Assembly: GCF_900187975.1 (NCBI RefSeq)
Contig: NZ_FZPC01000003.1
Span: 215,389-279,388 of the forward strand
DNA: 64,000 bases
Source: Pseudomonas delhiensis
GTDB lineage: Bacteria; Pseudomonadota; Gammaproteobacteria; Pseudomonadales; Pseudomonadaceae
Direction: 5' to 3'
The notes under the pieces are model-generated. The model was not told the origin of the DNA. It did not search any database and saw only the letters and a program-made list of their open reading frames with translations. A program made the position numbers and the translations under genes. Shown here one piece after another: positions 11,857 to 21,400 of the stretch. Every line of letters begins with the position of its first letter. Positions within the stretch are counted from its first letter, which is position 1.

Positions 11857-13962
11857 GTGAACCCGGTAACCAAGAAATTCCAGTTCGGTCAATCGACCGT
11901 AACCCTCGAGACTGGCCGCATCGCCCGCCAGGCCACCGGCGCCGTGCTGGTCACCATGGACGACGTCACCGTGCTGGTCACCGTCGTGGGCGCCAAGCAG
12001 GCCGACCCGAACAAGGGCTTCTTCCCGCTGTCCGTCCACTACCAGGAGAAGACCTACGCAGCCGGCCGCATCCCCGGCGGCTTCTTCAAGCGCGAAGGCC
12101 GTCCTTCCGAGAAGGAAACCCTGACCTCGCGCCTGATCGACCGTCCGATCCGCCCGCTGTTCCCCGAAGGCTTCATGAACGAAGTGCAGGTCGTCTGCAC
12201 CGTCGTTTCCACCGGCAAGAAGACCGATCCGGACATCGCCGCCATGATCGGCACCTCCGCCGCCCTGGCGATCTCCGGCATTCCCTTCGCCGGCCCGATC
12301 GGCGCCGCCCGCGTAGGCTTCCACCCGGAAGTCGGCTACATCCTCAACCCGACCTACGAGCAACTGCAGAGCTCCAGCCTCGACATGGTCGTGGCCGGTA
12401 CCTCCGACGCCGTGCTGATGGTCGAGTCCGAAGCCGACGAGCTGACCGAAGACCAGATGCTGGGTGCGGTGCTGTACGCCCATGAAGAATTCCAGGCGGT
12501 CATCCGCGCCGTCGCCGAACTGGCGACCGAAGCCGGCAAGCCGACCTGGAACTGGAGCGCCCCGGCCGAGAACACCGCCCTGGTCAACGCCATCAAGGCC
12601 GAGTTCGGCGCTGCGATCTCCGAGGCCTACACCGTCACCATCAAGCAGGACCGCTACGCCGCCCTGGACGCCCTGCGCGAGGAAATCGTCGCCAGGTTCG
12701 CCGGCGAAGGCGAAGGCCAGTACCCGGCCAGCGAAGTCAAGGACGTGTTCGGCCTGCTGGAATACCGCACCGTTCGCGAGAACATCGTCAACGGCAAACC
12801 GCGTATCGACGGCCGCGACACCCGCACCGTGCGTCCGCTGAAGATCGAAGTCGGCGTGCTCGGCAAGACCCATGGTTCGGCCCTGTTCACCCGCGGCGAA
12901 ACCCAGGCCCTGGTCGTCGCCACCCTCGGCACCGCCCGTGATGCGCAGCTGCTCGACACCCTCGAAGGCGAGCGCAAGGACCCCTTCATGCTGCACTACA
13001 ACTTCCCGCCGTTCTCGGTGGGCGAGTGCGGCCGTATGGGCAGCCCGGGCCGTCGCGAAATCGGCCACGGCCGCCTGGCCCGCCGTGGCGTCGCCGCCAT
13101 GCTGCCGTCGCAGGACGAGTTCCCCTACACCATCCGCGTGGTTTCCGAGATCACCGAATCCAACGGCTCCAGCTCCATGGCTTCCGTGTGCGGCGCTTCC
13201 CTGGCGCTGATGGACGCCGGCGTGCCGGTCAAGGCGCCGGTGGCCGGTATCGCCATGGGCCTGGTCAAGGAAGGTGACAAGTTCGCCGTCCTGACCGACA
13301 TCCTGGGTGACGAAGACCACCTGGGCGACATGGACTTCAAGGTTGCCGGTACCGCCAAGGGCGTCACCGCCCTGCAGATGGACATCAAGATCAACGGCAT
13401 CACCGAAGAGATCATGGAGATCGCCCTGGAGCAGGCGCTGGAAGCGCGCCTGAACATCCTCGGCCAGATGAACCAGGTCATCGCCCAGCCGCGCGCCGAG
13501 CTGTCGGAAAACGCCCCGACCATGCTGTCGATGAAGATCGATCCGGACAAGATCCGCGACGTCATCGGCAAGGGCGGCGCCACCATCCGCGGCATCTGCG
13601 AAGAGACCAAGGCCTCGATCGACATCGAGGACGACGGCAGCGTGAAGATCTACGGCGAGACCAAGGAAGCTGCCGAGGCCGCCAAGCAGCGCGTCCTGGG
13701 CATCACCGCGGAAGCCGAGATCGGCAAGATCTACGTCGGCAAGGTCGAGCGCATCGTCGACTTCGGCGCCTTCGTCAACATCCTGCCGGGCAAGGACGGC
13801 CTGGTGCACATCTCGCAGATCAGCGACAAGCGCATCGACAAGGTCACCGACGTGCTCAAGGAAGGCGAGGAAGTCAAGGTCCTGGTGCTGGACGTGGACA
13901 ATCGCGGCCGCATCAAGCTGTCCATCAAGGACGTTGCCGCCGCGGAAGCCTCTGGTGTCTAA
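11857..13962 (+). CDS. pnp: Polyribonucleotide nucleotidyltransferase (PNPase)
   Basis: 3'-5' phosphorolytic exoribonuclease and degradosome component. The start is GTG at 11857 ([11 protein letters not shown]...), with GAAGGTAAAG as ribosome-binding site; the frame is open further upstream but that part covers the terminator hairpin. The 701-residue protein has two RNase PH domains separated by an alpha-helical domain, then a KH domain with [13 protein letters not shown] and a C-terminal S1 domain ([20 protein letters not shown]). [23 protein letters not shown] marks the second catalytic core. Confidence 0.97.
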   Translation: MNPVTKKFQFGQSTVTLETGRIARQATGAVLVTMDDVTVLVTVVGAKQADPNKGFFPLSVHYQEKTYAAGRIPGGFFKREGRPSEKETLTSRLIDRPIRPLFPEGFMNEVQVVCTVVSTGKKTDPDIAAMIGTSAALAISGIPFAGPIGAARVGFHPEVGYILNPTYEQLQSSSLDMVVAGTSDAVLMVESEADELTEDQMLGAVLYAHEEFQAVIRAVAELATEAGKPTWNWSAPAENTALVNAIKAEFGAAISEAYTVTIKQDRYAALDALREEIVARFAGEGEGQYPASEVKDVFGLLEYRTVRENIVNGKPRIDGRDTRTVRPLKIEVGVLGKTHGSALFTRGETQALVVATLGTARDAQLLDTLEGERKDPFMLHYNFPPFSVGECGRMGSPGRREIGHGRLARRGVAAMLPSQDEFPYTIRVVSEITESNGSSSMASVCGASLALMDAGVPVKAPVAGIAMGLVKEGDKFAVLTDILGDEDHLGDMDFKVAGTAKGVTALQMDIKINGITEEIMEIALEQALEARLNILGQMNQVIAQPRAELSENAPTMLSMKIDPDKIRDVIGKGGATIRGICEETKASIDIEDDGSVKIYGETKEAAEAAKQRVLGITAEAEIGKIYVGKVERIVDFGAFVNILPGKDGLVHISQISDKRIDKVTDVLKEGEEVKVLVLDVDNRGRIKLSIKDVAAAEASGV

Positions 13963-13980
13963 GCGGTAGCAAAATGAAAA

Positions 13981-14008
13981 GAGGGCCCCTTGCGGGCCCT
14001 CTTTTTTT
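13981..14008 (+). terminator. pnp intrinsic terminator
   Basis: GAGGGCCC-CTTGC-GGGCCCTC stem followed by seven T residues: a classic rho-independent terminator. Confidence 0.92.
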
Positions 14009-14053
14009 GCCTGGACAATGGCGCCTCGCCAGCACGCAAGGAAAGCCAGGCCG

Positions 14054-15472
14054 ATGGACAAGCACTACTGCCACTACCACCAGGCACAGCCCGCCACCTG
14101 GTTCTGCCTGCCGTGCCAGCGCCACTACGGCGACTGCTGCGTGCCGCTGAACGCCGACGTGCCGGAATACGCCCCGGCCTGCCCGCTGTGCCGCAACGGC
14201 CTGCAGTACCTGGGCGCGGCCAACAGCGCCCAGCCGTTCTGGGAGCGCCTGCCGAAGTTCTTCGCCTATGCCCTGCAACCGGGCCCGCTGCTGTTCGCCG
14301 CGGCGCTCGCCCTGGCCAGCCTGTTCATGCCCAGCATGCTGCTGCTGTGGCTGGCCCTGCTGAGCGTGGCCACCAAGTACCTGCACAGCGTCATCGAGGC
14401 TGTCAGCCTGGGCAGCAACGACGCGCCCGGCCTGGGCGAGGCCTTCGACCTCTCCAGTCTGGGCGCCTTCCTGCGCCAACTGGCGGTGTTCGTCGTGGCC
14501 GCGGTGCTGCTCTGGCTGGCCGCGGACTTCGACAATCCCTCGCTGTTCTGGGTGGTGAACGTCGCCCTGGTGCTGGTGCTGCCGGCCAGCGTCATCCGCC
14601 TGGCCCTGGACAAGAGCCTGGGCTCGGCGCTCAGCCCGGTGGAAGTCGGCCAGGTGATCGGCGCCATGGGCTGGCGCTACCTGATCCTCTGCGTCTTCCT
14701 GTTCATCCTCTGGCAATCGCCGAACTACCTGGCCTGGCTGCTCGGCTTCGGCCTGCCCAAGGTGGTGCTGATGCCGGTGCTGGTGGCGCTGCTCGGCTAC
14801 TTCGGCGTGGTGATGTGCGCGATGATGGGGTACGCCGTGTTCCAGTACCAGGGCGCGCTGGGCTACGCGGTGGCCGGCGATGACCTCGTGGAAGGCTTCC
14901 CCGAGGCCGAATGGCGTCGGCGCCGGGCCCTGGCCGAAGCCGAGGTGCGGGTGAAGGAAGGGCAGGGCGGCGCTGCCATGGAGACCCTGGCGGCGGCCCT
15001 GCGTCAGGACCCCGAGGACCTGCGCCTGAACGAGCGCTACCACCAGTTGCTGTACGGGCTGAACGAGCGCGACGCCTGCCTGGCCCACCTGGCCCTCTAC
15101 CTGCCCCTGGCGACGCGGCTGAACCCGCAGCTGGCGGCCAGCGCCCTGCTCAACGCCCGGCAGTTGCAGGCCGACTACCTGCCGGACGACCCGCTGGTGT
15201 GCGAGCGCATCGCCGAGGTGCTGCTGCAACGCCACAAGGCCCGCGAAGCCCTCAGCCTGCTGCGCAACCTGCACCAGCGCTTCCCGCAGTACCCGCAGAT
15301 TCCGCGGGCCTACCTGATGGCCGCGCGCGGCTTCGCCGAAGGCCTGGGGCAGCTCGAGCCGGCCGGCAAGCTGCTGGCGTTCATCCGCCTGCGCTACCCG
15401 GATTCGCCGCTGCTCGCCGAGGTGGCCAGCCTGGAACAGGTGCTGGAGAAGATGGCCCGCCAGGGCGGCTAG
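14054..15472 (+). CDS. Membrane protein with N-terminal zinc finger and C-terminal helical repeats
   Basis: I do not recognise a characterised family. The start at 14054 (MDKHYCHYHQAQ) has AAGGAAAG about 10 bases upstream; an in-frame ATG at 14018 lies too near the pnp terminator. The 472-residue product begins with a B-box-like Cys/His cluster (C6-x2-H9, C18-x2-C21, C28, C43-x2-C46). About five hydrophobic segments follow (roughly residues 75-280), then a soluble helical tail resembling TPR-type repeats (about 290-472). The tail ends with an F-x-R-x-RYP segment that is closely mirrored at the end of the rhomboid protease encoded at 16321-17772. Function unknown; an inner-membrane scaffold is a guess. 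Confidence 0.85.
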   Translation: MDKHYCHYHQAQPATWFCLPCQRHYGDCCVPLNADVPEYAPACPLCRNGLQYLGAANSAQPFWERLPKFFAYALQPGPLLFAAALALASLFMPSMLLLWLALLSVATKYLHSVIEAVSLGSNDAPGLGEAFDLSSLGAFLRQLAVFVVAAVLLWLAADFDNPSLFWVVNVALVLVLPASVIRLALDKSLGSALSPVEVGQVIGAMGWRYLILCVFLFILWQSPNYLAWLLGFGLPKVVLMPVLVALLGYFGVVMCAMMGYAVFQYQGALGYAVAGDDLVEGFPEAEWRRRRALAEAEVRVKEGQGGAAMETLAAALRQDPEDLRLNERYHQLLYGLNERDACLAHLALYLPLATRLNPQLAASALLNARQLQADYLPDDPLVCERIAEVLLQRHKAREALSLLRNLHQRFPQYPQIPRAYLMAARGFAEGLGQLEPAGKLLAFIRLRYPDSPLLAEVASLEQVLEKMARQGG

Positions 15473-15667
15473 GGCCATGCAGTTTGCACGGCCAGGCGGG
15501 GCCTACTGTGCAAATTGCCCATGTCCCGGTATCGGTCTTTATATTTAACTTATTGAATAGAAAGGAGTTTATCTTTCCGCAAAAGCTGGCCCGGAGCTTG
15601 CGATATCCCTTGTGAAACTGCCGCCAGGCATGGTCGCAGTTCCTTGCAAAGTACAGGAGAGATCGCC

Positions 15668-16018
15668 ATGAAACACCGTTTCAGCAAACTGGCCCTTGCC
15701 GCTGCCACCGCTTCCGCCCTGAGCTTCTCGCTCGCCAGCCCGGTGTTCGCGCAACCGACGACCCTCGCTGCGAATGACACCGTGCAGAAGACCGAGGAAG
15801 CGGTTTCCGATACCTGGATCACCAGCAAGGTGAAATCCAGCCTGATCGCCAACAAGGACATCAGCGGCACCAGCATCAAGGTGGAAACCAACAAGGGCGT
15901 GGTGTCCCTGTCCGGCACGGTCAAGACCGAGGCCGAACGCGACCTGGCGATCCAGACCGCGAAGGGCATCAAGGGCGTCACGGCGGTCTCCGCCGATGGC
16001 CTGAAGGCCGTGGACTGA
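15668..16018 (+). CDS. Periplasmic BON-domain protein
   Basis: A 116-residue exported protein: signal peptide with cleavage likely after SPVFA (about residue 27), then a single BON domain ([54 protein letters not shown]). BON proteins such as OsmY bind membranes or lipids and are induced by envelope or osmotic stress. The start at 15668 is chosen because AGGAGAG precedes it and it gives a proper signal peptide. It neighbours a CsbD-like stress protein, as PA4739 and PA4738 do in P. aeruginosa. Confidence 0.9.
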   Translation: MKHRFSKLALAAATASALSFSLASPVFAQPTTLAANDTVQKTEEAVSDTWITSKVKSSLIANKDISGTSIKVETNKGVVSLSGTVKTEAERDLAIQTAKGIKGVTAVSADGLKAVD

Positions 16019-16067
16019 TTCATGTGGGCCCGGGTCGCCCCGGGCCCCCCGCGAACGGGAGTCCCCC

Positions 16068-16265
16068 ATGAACACCGATGTGATCAAAGGCAAGTGGAAG
16101 CAGCTGTCTGGCACCCTCAGGGAGAAGTGGGGCAAGCTGACCGACGACGACCTGAAGGTGGCGGACGGACATGCCGAATACCTGGTCGGCAAGCTGCAGG
16201 AGCGTTACGGCTGGAGCCGTGACCGCGCCGAGCAGGAAGTGCGCGACTTCAGCGACCGCCTGTAA
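16068..16265 (+). CDS. CsbD-family stress-response protein
   Basis: A 65-residue hydrophilic protein with the CsbD/YjbJ pattern: [28 protein letters not shown], then [18 protein letters not shown]. Family members are general-stress proteins of unknown mechanism. It lies 49 bases after the BON gene and is probably co-transcribed with it. Confidence 0.9.
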   Translation: MNTDVIKGKWKQLSGTLREKWGKLTDDDLKVADGHAEYLVGKLQERYGWSRDRAEQEVRDFSDRL

Positions 16266-16284
16266 CGCCGGGCGGCTTCGCACC

Positions 16285-16317
16285 AGGCCCCGTCGGCGCA
16301 AGCCGGCGGGGCCTTTT
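16285..16317 (+). terminator. Terminator between the CsbD gene and the convergent rhomboid gene
   Basis: GGCCCCGTCGGC-GCAA-GCCGGCGGGGCC (one mismatch) followed by TTTTT on the + strand. The strong stem sits between convergent genes; the opposite strand lacks a T-run, so it mainly serves the + strand. Confidence 0.85.
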
Positions 16318-16320
16318 TCG

Positions 16321-17772
16321 TCAGCGCGCCAACTGCTCCTGGTAGAGCGCCAGCTGGCGCGTCTGTTCGGCCTCGGGGTAGCGCTGGCGAAGGAACTGCG
16401 CCAGTTCGCGCAGGCCCTGGCTGTCGCGCTGGGCGCCGAGGCGCTTGGCCAGTTGCAGCGTCATCTGCGGCAGTTGCGCCGGGTGCTGGCCGTTCTTCGC
16501 CAGGCGCCGCCAGGCCCCCAGGGCCCGTGGCCCGTCCTCCAGCTGCAGGAGCCTCTGCAGCAGGTGCAGTTGCACCACGGGGTGGGCCAGCTGGCGCTGT
16601 TTCTCCCCGGCGCTGTCGTCGGCCAGGCGGCGCAGCAGGCCGGCGGCCTCGTTCGGCGGCAGGGCGAACAATTGCTTGAGCACGGCGCCGAGCAGCGCGG
16701 CGTCCTGGCGGGACAGGGCCACGCCGTACAGGCGCTCCACCAGCAGCAGGCGCCCGGGGTGGCGCAGCAGCAGCTCCTGGCCGCGGCTCGCCGCCTGGTC
16801 CAGGGCGAAGCGGCCGATCAGCGCGTCCAGCGCCGCCAGGTCGCGCTTGAAGGCGGCGTCCGGGTCTTCCTTGGCCAGGTAGGCCTCGTCCACCTCCAGG
16901 CGCCCGAAGCGGCGCGGCAGCCACACCAGCAGGAAGCCCGAGGCCAGGCCGCCGAGGTGGGCGTAGTAGTTGACGTGGTCGGCGGCGCGCAGCAGGCCGT
17001 AGAGCTCCTTGCCCATCCACAGCGGCAGTATCCACAGCGCCGGCGCGCTGAAGTAGCCGAGCAGCGGCCCCAGCCAGTAGAAGAAGCGGATGCGCCGCAG
17101 CCCGTACACGCCGATGTACATGCCCATGAGCCCGGAGATGGCGCCGGAGGCGCCGATGCCGGTGACCCACACCGGGTCCAGCGCCCACCACAGCAGGCCG
17201 GAGCAGAGCCCGCTGACCAGGTACAGGGCCAGGTACTTCAGGCGCCCCAGGGCGATTTCCAGGGCGAAGCCGAAGATGAACAGGAACACCATGTTGCCGG
17301 CCAGGTGCCAGAAGTCGCCGTGCAGGAACATGGAGCCGAACAGCCCCTGCAGGCTGAACTGCGCGGGGATGAAGCCGAAGCGCAGCGAACTCAGGCGGTC
17401 GCGCGCGGCCTCGGCGCTGGCCCGCGCCGATTGCCAGGCCGGGTCCTGCTGGAAGGCCGGCTGGCCGCGCAGCTCATGGCCGAACTCCAGGTCGCGGAGG
17501 ATCAGCCAGGCCAGGTCCTGGCGGCGCAGGCCCTCGATGGCGCGCTTCTGGTTGTCGTCCAGCTTCTCGCGGCGCGCCAGCGACTCGCCGAACAGCGCGC
17601 GCTCGCGGCCCAGCAGGTCCAGCTCCAGGTAGACGCCCACGGCCTGTTCCTGGCGGGCCCGGTCGCCACCCTGGTAGACGAAGAAGATCAGGCAGTTGAG
17701 CAGGATCAGCAGCAGCGTCACCAGCGGCGGCTTCTTCCAGTCCAGCGGGTGTTCGGCGGGCACGATGAGCAT
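16321..17772 (-). CDS. Rhomboid family intramembrane serine protease with C-terminal helical domain
   Basis: A 483-residue membrane protein. A first membrane helix (about 16-34) is followed by a soluble loop (about 38-135) and the rhomboid core. The core has HGDFWHLAGN (His151, Asn160), the nucleophile in GIGASGAISG (Ser209) and the catalytic histidine in AHLGG (His272). This is the GxSG/His dyad of active rhomboids, so it is probably catalytic. The last ~190 residues are soluble helical repeats, much longer than in GlpG, and end FLRQRYPEAEQ, similar to the tail of the protein at 14054-15472. Substrate unknown. Confidence 0.9.
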   Translation of the reverse strand: MLIVPAEHPLDWKKPPLVTLLLILLNCLIFFVYQGGDRARQEQAVGVYLELDLLGRERALFGESLARREKLDDNQKRAIEGLRRQDLAWLILRDLEFGHELRGQPAFQQDPAWQSARASAEAARDRLSSLRFGFIPAQFSLQGLFGSMFLHGDFWHLAGNMVFLFIFGFALEIALGRLKYLALYLVSGLCSGLLWWALDPVWVTGIGASGAISGLMGMYIGVYGLRRIRFFYWLGPLLGYFSAPALWILPLWMGKELYGLLRAADHVNYYAHLGGLASGFLLVWLPRRFGRLEVDEAYLAKEDPDAAFKRDLAALDALIGRFALDQAASRGQELLLRHPGRLLLVERLYGVALSRQDAALLGAVLKQLFALPPNEAAGLLRRLADDSAGEKQRQLAHPVVQLHLLQRLLQLEDGPRALGAWRRLAKNGQHPAQLPQMTLQLAKRLGAQRDSQGLRELAQFLRQRYPEAEQTRQLALYQEQLAR

Positions 17773-17831
17773 GGGCGACCTGTCCTTGGCAGTGATGGCG
17801 CGAGACTATCACCGGCATCGGGCGCTGTCTG

Positions 17832-18131
17832 TCAGTTGCTGCGCTTGCTCTGGATGGCGTCGATGCGGTTGCCGCGCAAGCGCACGAAGTACAGCATGCC
17901 GTTCCAGGGGCCGTAGATCCATTCCTCCACCCGCACCTCCTCGCGCTGCCCCCAGTCGCCGACGACGATGCGGTTGCCCAGGTAGGCGCGGTCCACTGGC
18001 TGGCCACAGCGCTCGAGCACGTCGCTGGCGCTGTCGCCGCTGCTGATCAGCCGGCTGCCGCAGCGCAGGCTGTCGGCCTGCGCCGTGGCGGCGAGCAGCA
18101 GCAGGGTGAGGGCGAGGAGGCTGGGGCGCAT
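17832..18131 (-). CDS. DUF2845 protein, exported (copy 1)
   Basis: A 99-residue protein with a signal peptide (MRPSLLALTLLLLAATAQA) and the DUF2845 pattern: DSLRCGSRLISSGDSASDVLERCGQP, then VEEWIYGPWNGMLYFVRLRGNRIDAI. Two conserved cysteines (in RCGS and RCGQP) could form a disulfide. The start at 18131 gives the signal peptide; the upstream extension lies within the neighbouring gene. It is the second of two tandem paralogues. Function unknown. Confidence 0.85.
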   Translation of the reverse strand: MRPSLLALTLLLLAATAQADSLRCGSRLISSGDSASDVLERCGQPVDRAYLGNRIVVGDWGQREEVRVEEWIYGPWNGMLYFVRLRGNRIDAIQSKRSN

Positions 18132-18145
18132 GCGGGCTCCGCGGG

Positions 18146-18436
18146 TCAGTCGCGCTTGAATTCGATGCGCTTCAGGCGGTTGGCTTCGAAGGTGAGGATG
18201 TAGGTGGCGCCGTTGCGCGGGCCGTACACCCATTCCTCGACCTTGAACTCGCGGCGGTCGTAGCCGCCCAGGGTGTAGCCGACGTCGTCGCGGTGGTCCG
18301 GCGCGCCGCACTTCTGCTCCACTTCCCAGGCGCGGTCGCCGACGCTGACCAGGGCGCTGCCGCAGCGCATGCTGTCGGCCCGGGCGGTGGCGCTGGCCAG
18401 CAGCAGGGCCGCGGCCAGCAGGGGCAGGAACTTCAT
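18146..18436 (-). CDS. DUF2845 protein, exported (copy 2)
   Basis: A 96-residue paralogue of the adjacent gene: signal peptide MKFLPLLAAALLLASATARA, then DSMRCGSALVSVGDRAWEVEQKCGAP and VEEWVYGPRNGATYILTFEANRLKRIEF. GAGGCG nine bases upstream supports the start at 18436; an in-frame ATG at 18451 overlaps the preceding gene's stop (ATGA) and is an alternative. It probably forms one transcript with the DUF748 gene and DUF2845 copy 1. Confidence 0.85.
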   Translation of the reverse strand: MKFLPLLAAALLLASATARADSMRCGSALVSVGDRAWEVEQKCGAPDHRDDVGYTLGGYDRREFKVEEWVYGPRNGATYILTFEANRLKRIEFKRD

Positions 18437-18447
18437 CGGGGCGCGCC

Positions 18448-21400
18448 TCATTCGCTGTCGAGATGGAGCTGGGTGACGACCTCGCCGCCCTTTTCCGCCT
18501 CGGCCTGGCTGACGTCGATCAGGTAGATGCGATCATCCCCCAGGCCGCCCTTGGTGACCAGATAGTCCTTGATGTGCGCGCCGCGCTCCTGGGCCAGCTT
18601 GCGCAACAGCAACTGGCTGCCGCTCCAGGAGTCGAGCACCGCCTGGCGCAGCTTGGCGGTGCGCTCGTCCTTGTCCAGCTCCTGCCACTGCGCCGGCGGC
18701 TGTTTCTTCAGGCGCGTGCGGTAGATGCCTTCGAGCAGGGCCGGCTGCAGGTCTTCCGGCACCTCCAGTTGGCTGGCGTCGCTGGGCACCTTGTCGCCGC
18801 GGCGCTGCAGCATCTTGTAGTAGTTGTCGCGGAATTCCTGCTGCAGGCGCCGCTCGGCCAGCAGCGGGCCGTCGGCCGCGGCGGCGCTGACCCCTTCGAC
18901 TTCCAGTTTCAGCGCCGGGCGCTGCTTGAGGGCGCCGGCGAGCTTGTCGAGGTTGCCCTGGGCGGCGGGCGTCAGCTCGCTGGAGCCGGCGGCGAAGGGC
19001 ACGTTGCCCAGGTCCTCGTCGCCACCGCCGGCGGCCAGGCCGGCGATGAACTTGAAGGGCGCCTGCACGGCGCGCAGCACCAGGTTGCGCAGGGTCTGCC
19101 AGACGATGGGCATGACGCTGAACTGCGGGTTGTTCAGGTCGCCCTCCACCGGCAGCTGGATGTCGATGTTGCCGTTGGTGTCCTTGAGCAGGGCCACCGC
19201 CAGCTTCACCGGCAGGTCGACGGCGTCGGGGCTGTCGACCTTCTCGCCCAGCTGCAGGTGTTCCACCAGCACCTTGTTGTCGGCCTTCAGCTGGCCCTTG
19301 GTGATCTGGTAGTGCAGGTCGAGGTTGAGCCGGCCCTTGCGGATGCGGTAGCCGGCGAACTTGCCGGAGTAGGGCGTCAGGGTGGTCAGCTCGACACGCT
19401 TGAAGCTGGTGGCGATGTCCAGTTTCTCCAGCGGCGAGAAGGGGTTGAGGCTGCCCTTGATGGTCACCGGGGCGTACTTGTCGACCTTGCCCTTGATGTC
19501 GACGCTGGCCGGCTGCGGGTTGCGGTTGTCGAGGGTGCCGATCTCGCCGCCCAGTTGCTGGATGGCGGTGGCGAAGTCCGGGCGCAGGGTCAGGTCGGCG
19601 AAGTTGGCCGAGCCGTCGTTGATGCGGATGCCGCCGATGTGGATGCCCAGGGGCTTGTCGCTGCCGGCCCTGGCCGGGCTGGCGGCGCCCTTGGCCGCCG
19701 GCTGCCCGGGCTGGGTGATGATCAGCTCGCTGACGTTGGTGCTGCGGTCCTCGTTGATGATGAAGCGCGCGTAGGGCTGCTCGAAGGACACGCTCTGGAT
19801 CACCAGGCTGTCGCCATGCTTGTAGGCCAGCCCGTCGAGGGTGAGCTTCTGCCATTTGACGAAGTCGCGGCTCTTGAGGGTGTCCAGGGTGTGCAACTGG
19901 CTGACCTCGGCGCTGCCGCCGACGCTGAAGGCCAGCGGCTCGGTGCTCTTGAGATCGACGTCGAGCTTGCTGGCGAGGAAGCCGCTGCGCAGTTCCAGGC
20001 GGATGAAGGGCTCGAGGTAGGACTGCGCCAGGCGCAGGTCGATGTCGCGGGTGGCGACCTTGAGTCTGGCGCTGGCCGGGTTGGGGATGACGCTGCCGCT
20101 GGCCTCGATCTGCCCGCGGTTGCCGATGCCGGTCTTCAGGCGCAGCTGCAGGGCCTGGGTCAGCGAGCTGTCGACGTCCTGCAGGTCGAGGTCCAGCGGG
20201 CCGACGTCCAGGGCCACCGGCTTGGCCGGCACGCGGTCGGCCAGGTACACCTTGTAGCCGCGCAGCTGGGTGTCGCGCAGCACCACGTGCCAGGGTTTCT
20301 GCGGCTCGGCCGGCTTGGCCGGCTCCGGCGGCGGGCTTGCCGGCTTGTCGGCGGCGGCCGCAGCCTGGTCGGCTTGGGCTTGGGCTTGGGCTTGGGCTTG
20401 GGCTTGGGCTTGGGCTTGGGCTTGGGCTTGGGCTTGGGCTTGGGTTTGGGCTTGGGCTTCAGGCTTGGCCTCGGGTTTCGCCGCGGCCCGGGTTTCGGTT
20501 TTCTCCGTCGGGGCCGTTTCGGCCTTGGCGGGCGCCGGGCTGGCCGCAGCCGCTACGGGCGTGGCGGCCGGGGCGGCGGTGTCGGGTTTCGCCGCGGCAT
20601 CGGCCGCGGGCGCCGGCGGTTCGGCGGGGGCCGGGCTCGGTGCCGGCTTGCGCGCGGGCTTCTGGAAGTCGGCGAAGAGCTTCTGCCAGTCGAGCTGGCC
20701 GTCCTTCTCGCGGGCGGCCCAGGTTTCCAGGCCCTGGCTGCGGATCTGGCCGACCACCACCTCGCGCTTGGCCAGGTCCATGCTGGTATCGGCCACGTCG
20801 AGGCTGGCCAGGGTGACCAGCGGCTTGCCGGCCGGGCTCTTCAGGTCGAGGTCGCGCAGGTTGGCGCTGGTCTTCTCCAGCAGCAGCTGGGTGTCCTTGC
20901 TCAGATCGAGCTTGTAGTCGGTGGCGACGCTGAGGATGCCTTTCTGCAGTTCCAGCGGAACATTGTCGCGCACGTAGGGCCACCAGGCCTTGAGCGGGAT
21001 GCCCTGGATCGACAGGTTGCCGCTGGAGGCGAGCGGGGTCAGGCTGAGGTCGCCCTTCCAGTCGACCTTGCCGCCGTGCGGGCCGGTGCCGCTGAGGGTC
21101 ATCTGCGCGCCGCTGTCGGGCAGGGTGCTGAGGTTGTTCAGCTCGAAGCCCAGCGGGTCGAAGACGAAGTCCACCTGCTCGCTCGGGCGGTTGTCCTGGA
21201 AGTGCACGCTGCCCTGGCTCAGGGCGATGCGCTGGATGCGCAGCGGGAAGGGCTTGCTGTCCGGCTGCTCGGGCTTGGGCTCGCTGGGCGGCAGCTTGAA
21301 CAGGCGGGTGAGGTTGAGGCTGCCGTCCTCGGCGAACACCACTTCGCCATGGGGCTTGTCCAGTTGCACGTCGGCCAGGTGCAGCTGGTGCGTCCACAGG

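Noticed and set aside
11836..14061. 741-codon minus-strand frame opposite pnp
   Set aside because: Antisense shadow of pnp with no recognisable domain.
20371..20460. CRISPR-like array
   Set aside because: Units are 6 bases with no spacers; it is a simple tandem repeat inside a coding sequence.
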